From an uncultured archaeon (lineage in GTDB: Archaea > Nanobdellota > Nanobdellia > Pacearchaeales > GW2011-AR1): 33,513 bases of DNA. The position numbers were made by a program, and so were the translations under genes. The notes below the pieces were generated by a model. The model saw only the letters and a list, made by a program, of their open reading frames with translations. It was not told the DNA's origin and did no database searches. How positions within the stretch are numbered: the first letter of the stretch is position 1; every line of letters begins with the position of its first letter. Location: assembly GCA_903831045.1 (NCBI GenBank), contig CAIKWG010000053.1, positions 1-33,513 on the forward strand, given 5' to 3'. This document shows, piece by piece, positions 30,455 to 33,513 of the stretch.

Positions 30455-30739
30455 ATGAAAAAATTAAAGGATATTCAGAAGGTATATGACCTAGAATTAG
30501 AAAGAGTTTCAGATTCAATAAAGCAAAGTAAATCTAAACGAGTTTTAATCCAATTTGCAGACGGCCTAAAGCCCTATGCCACAGAAGTAGCAGACTACCT
30601 TGAAGAAAAAACTGGAGCAGAAATATTAATCTGGCTTGGAAGTTGTTATGGAGCTTGTGATATTCCAGTAGGATTAGAAGCACTAGGAGTAGATCTTACA
30701 GTTCAATTCGGGCACAATTCAATGATGCCTACATACTAA
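30455..30739 (+). CDS. Truncated Dph2 (diphthamide biosynthesis) fragment
   Basis: The 94-residue protein matches only the N-terminal domain of archaeal Dph2: RVLIQFADGLKPYA, then LIWLGSCYGACDIP with Cys64 and Cys68, and VQFGHNSMMP. Full Dph2 has ~330 residues and needs three cysteines in three domains to hold its 4Fe-4S cluster; domains 2 and 3 are missing. The frame ends in TAA right after GHNSMMPTY, and the sequence that follows encodes an unrelated protein. It starts leaderless, ~27 bases after an ATTTATAAC box. It may be a remnant or a retained single domain with another job; loss of diphthamide synthesis is known in some archaea. Confidence 0.75.
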   Translation: MKKLKDIQKVYDLELERVSDSIKQSKSKRVLIQFADGLKPYATEVADYLEEKTGAEILIWLGSCYGACDIPVGLEALGVDLTVQFGHNSMMPTY

Positions 30740-30740
30740 A

Positions 30741-31103
30741 ATGATGGATAACTTAACAAATTTTCTCTTGAAAGAGTTAAATCTAACTCCAGTCATAGAC
30801 CAGACAACGCTTAATTTTGAAGATTATTCTTCACCGAATAACGTTTATTCTGATATTGGAATCTATGAATTTAAAAGCCCGATTCAAAGGCAAGCGATTG
30901 AATATAAAATAAAAGAGGAAATTGGGCTTCCTCCTCACAAGCCAATAGATGAAACTCTAATAAAAAGTTCCATGAAGTTTAACTTTAAACATCAAGGTAA
31001 AAAGCAATGTGAACTGACATTCTACTTCATTTCTAAGGTGATTCCCTTTGAGACTTCACTGCAGGTTAATCGTGCAATATTCCCTGAATGCGTTCTTAAC
31101 TAG
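30741..31103 (+). CDS. Hypothetical protein, 120 residues
   Basis: Soluble protein, unrecognised, starting one base after the Dph2-fragment stop and so probably co-transcribed. The N-terminus is helical; a beta-rich C-terminus contains CELTFYFISKVIPF. Not a continuation of Dph2. Confidence 0.58.
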   Translation: MMDNLTNFLLKELNLTPVIDQTTLNFEDYSSPNNVYSDIGIYEFKSPIQRQAIEYKIKEEIGLPPHKPIDETLIKSSMKFNFKHQGKKQCELTFYFISKVIPFETSLQVNRAIFPECVLN

Positions 31104-31146
31104 GTTAACCAAAAGGTTTTTAAGGAATTGATGTTACTAGATAGTA

Positions 31147-31680
31147 ATGATAATAATACCTTTTGAGAATGAAGAGGATGCAAGAATAAGAGAGTTGAAA
31201 AAATTTGATATTTCTAGTCTAGAGACCATGGCTCAGGATTCTGAAGTTCAAAAGAACTTTTTTAAGCTAGAATCGATGGAAGATTATTTTGAATCTGCTG
31301 TAGCCTGGAACAATGCAAAACCAAGAGATTATTACGGCTTCGTAATTGAATGTAACAAACCTTCTGAATCAATTCAATTTCCAGCAGGATATATCCATTT
31401 GATAAGAGATGAATCAGAAAACAAGGGCCAGGTAGATTTTTTTGTTGATAGAAAATATAGAAATAAACATTTGGCCTCTCATGCGCTCCAAACTATCTCT
31501 AACTTTGCTTTTCAAGATTTGCATCTTGATTCGCTTGAAGCAAAAGTAGATCCTTCGAATGAAGCTTCAAAAAATGTTCTGCAAGCCAACGGATTTGAAT
31601 TCTATGATAAATCCAACTATGATCTAGAAAAAGACGGAATAGAAGATGAATACGAAATCTACACAGTTTTTAGAGATTAA
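31147..31680 (+). CDS. GNAT-family acetyltransferase (RimJ-like)
   Basis: The product has 177 residues. Visible GNAT features: a beta-strand pair with AGYIHLIRD, then VDFFVDRKYRNKHLASHAL (motif A, RNKHLA in place of the classic R/Q-x-x-G-x-A), and PSNEASKNVLQANGFEFYD (C-terminal motif, as in RimJ/RimL enzymes). It transfers acetyl groups to proteins or small molecules; target unknown. It overlaps the stop of the convergent CcdA-like gene by four bases and starts ~28 bases after a TTTTTAAGG box. Confidence 0.82.
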   Translation: MIIIPFENEEDARIRELKKFDISSLETMAQDSEVQKNFFKLESMEDYFESAVAWNNAKPRDYYGFVIECNKPSESIQFPAGYIHLIRDESENKGQVDFFVDRKYRNKHLASHALQTISNFAFQDLHLDSLEAKVDPSNEASKNVLQANGFEFYDKSNYDLEKDGIEDEYEIYTVFRD

Positions 31681-32372
31681 ATCCATCCAAACAAAATTCC
31701 CATACCAACTAGTAATAATAATAATCCTGCAGTTAAATGAAGCAATCTAATGTTTTTTTCTTTCCATCCTGAAACCTCGTCAACTTTAGCAAATCCAAAA
31801 TAAATTATTAAAACTATTATTAACATTGGAAGGATAAATACTAAATTGTAATACAACAACCAAGGAATTGTGGCTAAAAATCCCAATTCAGCTAATAATC
31901 CAGAAGCTATGATGTATGGGCCGATTGTACATGGCAATAAAAATAAAGTAACTAAAAATCCTATAATAAACGCCCCCCAGCTTGAAGTCGCTTTTTCAGT
32001 TATTCTCTTTACTTTAGGTCTCATAAACAATGGCATCTCGGTTGCAAAACTTCCCTTTCTATAAAAAAAGTAATCCTTAATGTTTAGTGCTCCAAGAAGC
32101 ATAGCTAAAACTGCCAGCCCTTTGTAAACATAAACAGAACTAGTTCTTAAAAATTCTCCAAACACCCTAAAGAATTGAGTTATAATCAAGCCATAGAATA
32201 AATATCCAATAAATACCGCTGAAACAAAAGCCAGCCCTCCAAAAAGAACTTTCTTTTTTTTATCTGGATTTTTTGTAAGAATTGCAACTAAAATCATAAC
32301 CAGTACTGCAATTGCGCAAGGATTTACTGAATCAGCTAATGCAAGAAGAGTTATTTTAGCTAAACTTAGCAT
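31677..32372 (-). CDS. CcdA-like membrane thiol-disulfide transporter
   Basis: The product has 231 residues with about six membrane helices. Two conserved cysteines, Cys19 in DSVNPCAIAV and Cys148 in LFLLPCTIGPY, are the redox pair that CcdA/DsbD-type proteins use to move electrons across the membrane. The second helix bundle mirrors the first. Its ATG overlaps the end of the anchored thioredoxin-like gene, so the two act together: the CcdA-like protein passes reducing power to the external thioredoxin-like domain. Size matches CcdA. Confidence 0.88.
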   Translation of the reverse strand: MLSLAKITLLALADSVNPCAIAVLVMILVAILTKNPDKKKKVLFGGLAFVSAVFIGYLFYGLIITQFFRVFGEFLRTSSVYVYKGLAVLAMLLGALNIKDYFFYRKGSFATEMPLFMRPKVKRITEKATSSWGAFIIGFLVTLFLLPCTIGPYIIASGLLAELGFLATIPWLLYYNLVFILPMLIIVLIIYFGFAKVDEVSGWKEKNIRLLHLTAGLLLLLVGMGILFGWI

Positions 32373-32725
32373 TTTGTAAGTTCTCTTAGCTTATCTATTG
32401 ATAGAACATCTTCATATTTTTGTCTATCTATTATCCAAGTAGGAGTTCTAAGAATTTCTTTATTTTGGCATTTTTCAGTTTCATAGAAACAGTCAACTAT
32501 TGTTAAGTATTGGACATTTTCTCCAAAAAGCTCTTCCTGAGCTTGACAATGTGAGCATCCTAGTTGAACATATAACATTGATCTCTCACCAATACACTTT
32601 GCAATTTCTTCAGAAGTATCACGATTTTGAGTTGTAAGTGCAAAATAAGCTACTGCTAGAATCAAAACAACAATTAAAACTGTTATCCAGGTAGAAGACA
32701 GCCCATCTCTTTTAGCCTTTTCCAT
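32366..32725 (-). CDS. Membrane-anchored thioredoxin-like protein
   Basis: The product has 119 residues. A membrane helix (about 12-31) anchors a compact thioredoxin/glutaredoxin-like domain with the redox motif CSHC (57-60) and the cis-Pro segment TPTW (94-97). Extra cysteines 44, 79, 86 and 119 may form structural disulfides. The domain faces outward, where it would receive electrons from the CcdA-like partner encoded immediately downstream. A CTTTAAAAAC box lies ~24 bases before the ATG. Confidence 0.87.
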   Translation of the reverse strand: MEKAKRDGLSSTWITVLIVVLILAVAYFALTTQNRDTSEEIAKCIGERSMLYVQLGCSHCQAQEELFGENVQYLTIVDCFYETEKCQNKEILRTPTWIIDRQKYEDVLSIDKLRELTKC

Positions 32726-32774
32726 TAATTAATCTAAGGTAAAAGTGTTTTTAAAGGTTTTCGAAAAATAGTTT

Positions 32775-33044
32775 TTAGTAATCTTCAATATCATCACCAG
32801 CTTCTTCTGCGGGTGCTGCTTTAGCATCTTCTTTCATGTCTTCATCTGTAACAGAATTAACCATATCTTTAAATTTCTTAAAGTCAGGTCCAAGAATTCT
32901 AACTCCAGACTTTGTAAAACCTGTATATCTATCGGAAGTTACAAATTCTCTAATTGTGAATCCCTTTCTATTACCAAAATCATCTACTCGGAGAACAATA
33001 TCTGTTGTGTCGTTTTTCTTTATTTTACCAATATCTTTTTCCAT
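32775..33044 (-). CDS. PC4/p15-like single-stranded DNA-binding protein
   Basis: The product has 89 residues. The core (about 14-66) follows the PC4/Sub1 pattern: IVLRVDDFGNRKGFTIREFV (16-35), then GFTKSGVRILGPDFKKFKDM (42-61). An acidic, Ala-rich tail (AAPAEEAGDDIEDY) ends it. PC4-like proteins bind single-stranded DNA as dimers and assist transcription. A TTTATAAAAC box ~26 bases upstream supports the leaderless start at 33044. Confidence 0.8.
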   Translation of the reverse strand: MEKDIGKIKKNDTTDIVLRVDDFGNRKGFTIREFVTSDRYTGFTKSGVRILGPDFKKFKDMVNSVTDEDMKEDAKAAPAEEAGDDIEDY

Positions 33045-33081
33045 ATTCTGCTTAGGTTTGAGGGTTTTATAAATCTTAGGG

Positions 33082-33450
33082 TTACTTTTTATCCTTGCTT
33101 TCTTCTCTTTTCTGCTGATAATCTTTTAGGTTATTAAAATATTGAGTTGAGAAATATTTCATCAGATTGTTTCTTTCTTCCCAGGGAGAATAAATCTTAT
33201 TTTTATTTTCATTCCAAGCTCCGCCAAGAGTGTAGACCACTGTGCCAATTTCAGTATTTAATAATAAGATGTCCTGTTCATCAAGTTTACCCTTCTCCCC
33301 CAAATCTAAAAATATTCCAAAATTAGGTTTTTTATTAACAATTCTTTTGGCTGTTTCAAATTCTTCATCATTTATTTGAGGATAATTATTAATTGCACAT
33401 GAGGCTATTAATGGCAATCCAATTGCAAGAATCTTGAAAAGGTTTTTCAT
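33082..33450 (-). CDS. Putative lipoprotein
   Basis: The product has 122 residues. An N-terminal signal with lipobox-like LIASC (Cys18) precedes a hydrophilic mature part ending in a Lys/Glu/Gln-rich tail. Similar in size and layout to the lipoprotein at 25909-26280 but not obviously related in sequence. Function unknown. Confidence 0.65.
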   Translation of the reverse strand: MKNLFKILAIGLPLIASCAINNYPQINDEEFETAKRIVNKKPNFGIFLDLGEKGKLDEQDILLLNTEIGTVVYTLGGAWNENKNKIYSPWEERNNLMKYFSTQYFNNLKDYQQKREESKDKK

Positions 33451-33513
33451 TTTATTTTATTTTTAAGATAATTATTTAGATATTTAAAATATTCTTTATT
33501 TTCTTTATTAGCC

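Noticed and set aside
30741-31103. Downstream frame as the missing rest of Dph2
   Set aside because: The sequence has no Dph2 domain 2 or 3 motifs and no suitably placed cysteine cluster; it reads as a different protein.
32136-32147. AGAACTAGTTCT palindrome as third copper operator
   Set aside because: It shares the AACTAGTT centre, but it is inside the CcdA-like coding sequence and lacks the outer TG/CA and the CCAAAC-TATA context.

Overview
The window is AT-rich and gene-dense, and it reads as the chromosome of a small archaeon. Archaeal markers are aIF2 gamma, aIF5B, ribosomal protein S6e, an archaeal RecJ-like DHH nuclease and a Dph2 fragment. Many genes have a TTTAAA or TTATAA TATA box about 25-28 nt before the start codon and no Shine-Dalgarno sequence, the pattern of leaderless archaeal transcripts. 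Many very small proteins, a half-size MFS protein and a truncated Dph2 fit a reduced DPANN genome (Pacearchaeota/Woesearchaeota-like). That placement is inference; no rRNA gene is present.

Region 1 (1-3568) is a diversity-generating retroelement (DGR). It contains two paralogous target genes, the first cut by the window edge, each ending in an 87-bp variable repeat. It also has an 87-bp template repeat just upstream of a DGR-type reverse transcriptase. Read against the template, VR1 differs at 17 positions and VR2 at 16. Every difference falls on one of the 30 template adenines and none on the 57 other bases, which is the signature of adenine-directed mutagenic retrohoming. Both variable repeats are followed by the same pair of hairpins; the template repeat is not. 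A ribbon-helix-helix protein and an unidentified 303-aa protein are co-transcribed with the second target. A tRNA-Gly gene adjoins the cassette.

Region 2 (3600-6153) has tRNA-Gly, MscL, an EamA-type transporter, TatD and a small unknown protein.

Region 3 (6169-13857) is a metal-handling block. It has two anchored cupredoxins, a CopA-type Cu(I) ATPase without its own HMA domain, a free CopZ-like HMA protein, a methionine-rich membrane protein and a 50-aa membrane protein. Directly upstream on the same strand is an Fe-S assembly operon (ArsR-type regulator, IscS, a 44-aa Cys-rich protein, a DUF1858-like protein, IscU) that ends in a membrane-anchored winged-helix protein with a Cys/Met-containing external loop. 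A palindrome TGnAACTAGTTnCA followed by CCAAAC and a TATA box sits before both copper transcription units, suggesting one regulon.

Region 4 (13882-20205) has a PD-(D/E)XK nuclease with an Fe-S-type cysteine cluster, aIF2 gamma, a four-gene cluster of tiny unknown proteins, S6e, a small anchored HExxH protein and the RecJ-like nuclease.

Region 5 (20260-29383) has a MacB-type ABC exporter operon with a GNAT gene between its two permeases, secreted or anchored proteins, small Cys proteins, two orphan receiver-domain proteins on either side of aIF5B, and a Lys-rich protein. A probable structured RNA (29419-29551) lies upstream of the last.

Region 6 (29850-33450) has the half-size MFS protein, the Dph2 fragment, an acetyltransferase, a CcdA-like protein with an anchored thioredoxin-like partner, a PC4-like DNA-binding protein and a lipoprotein.
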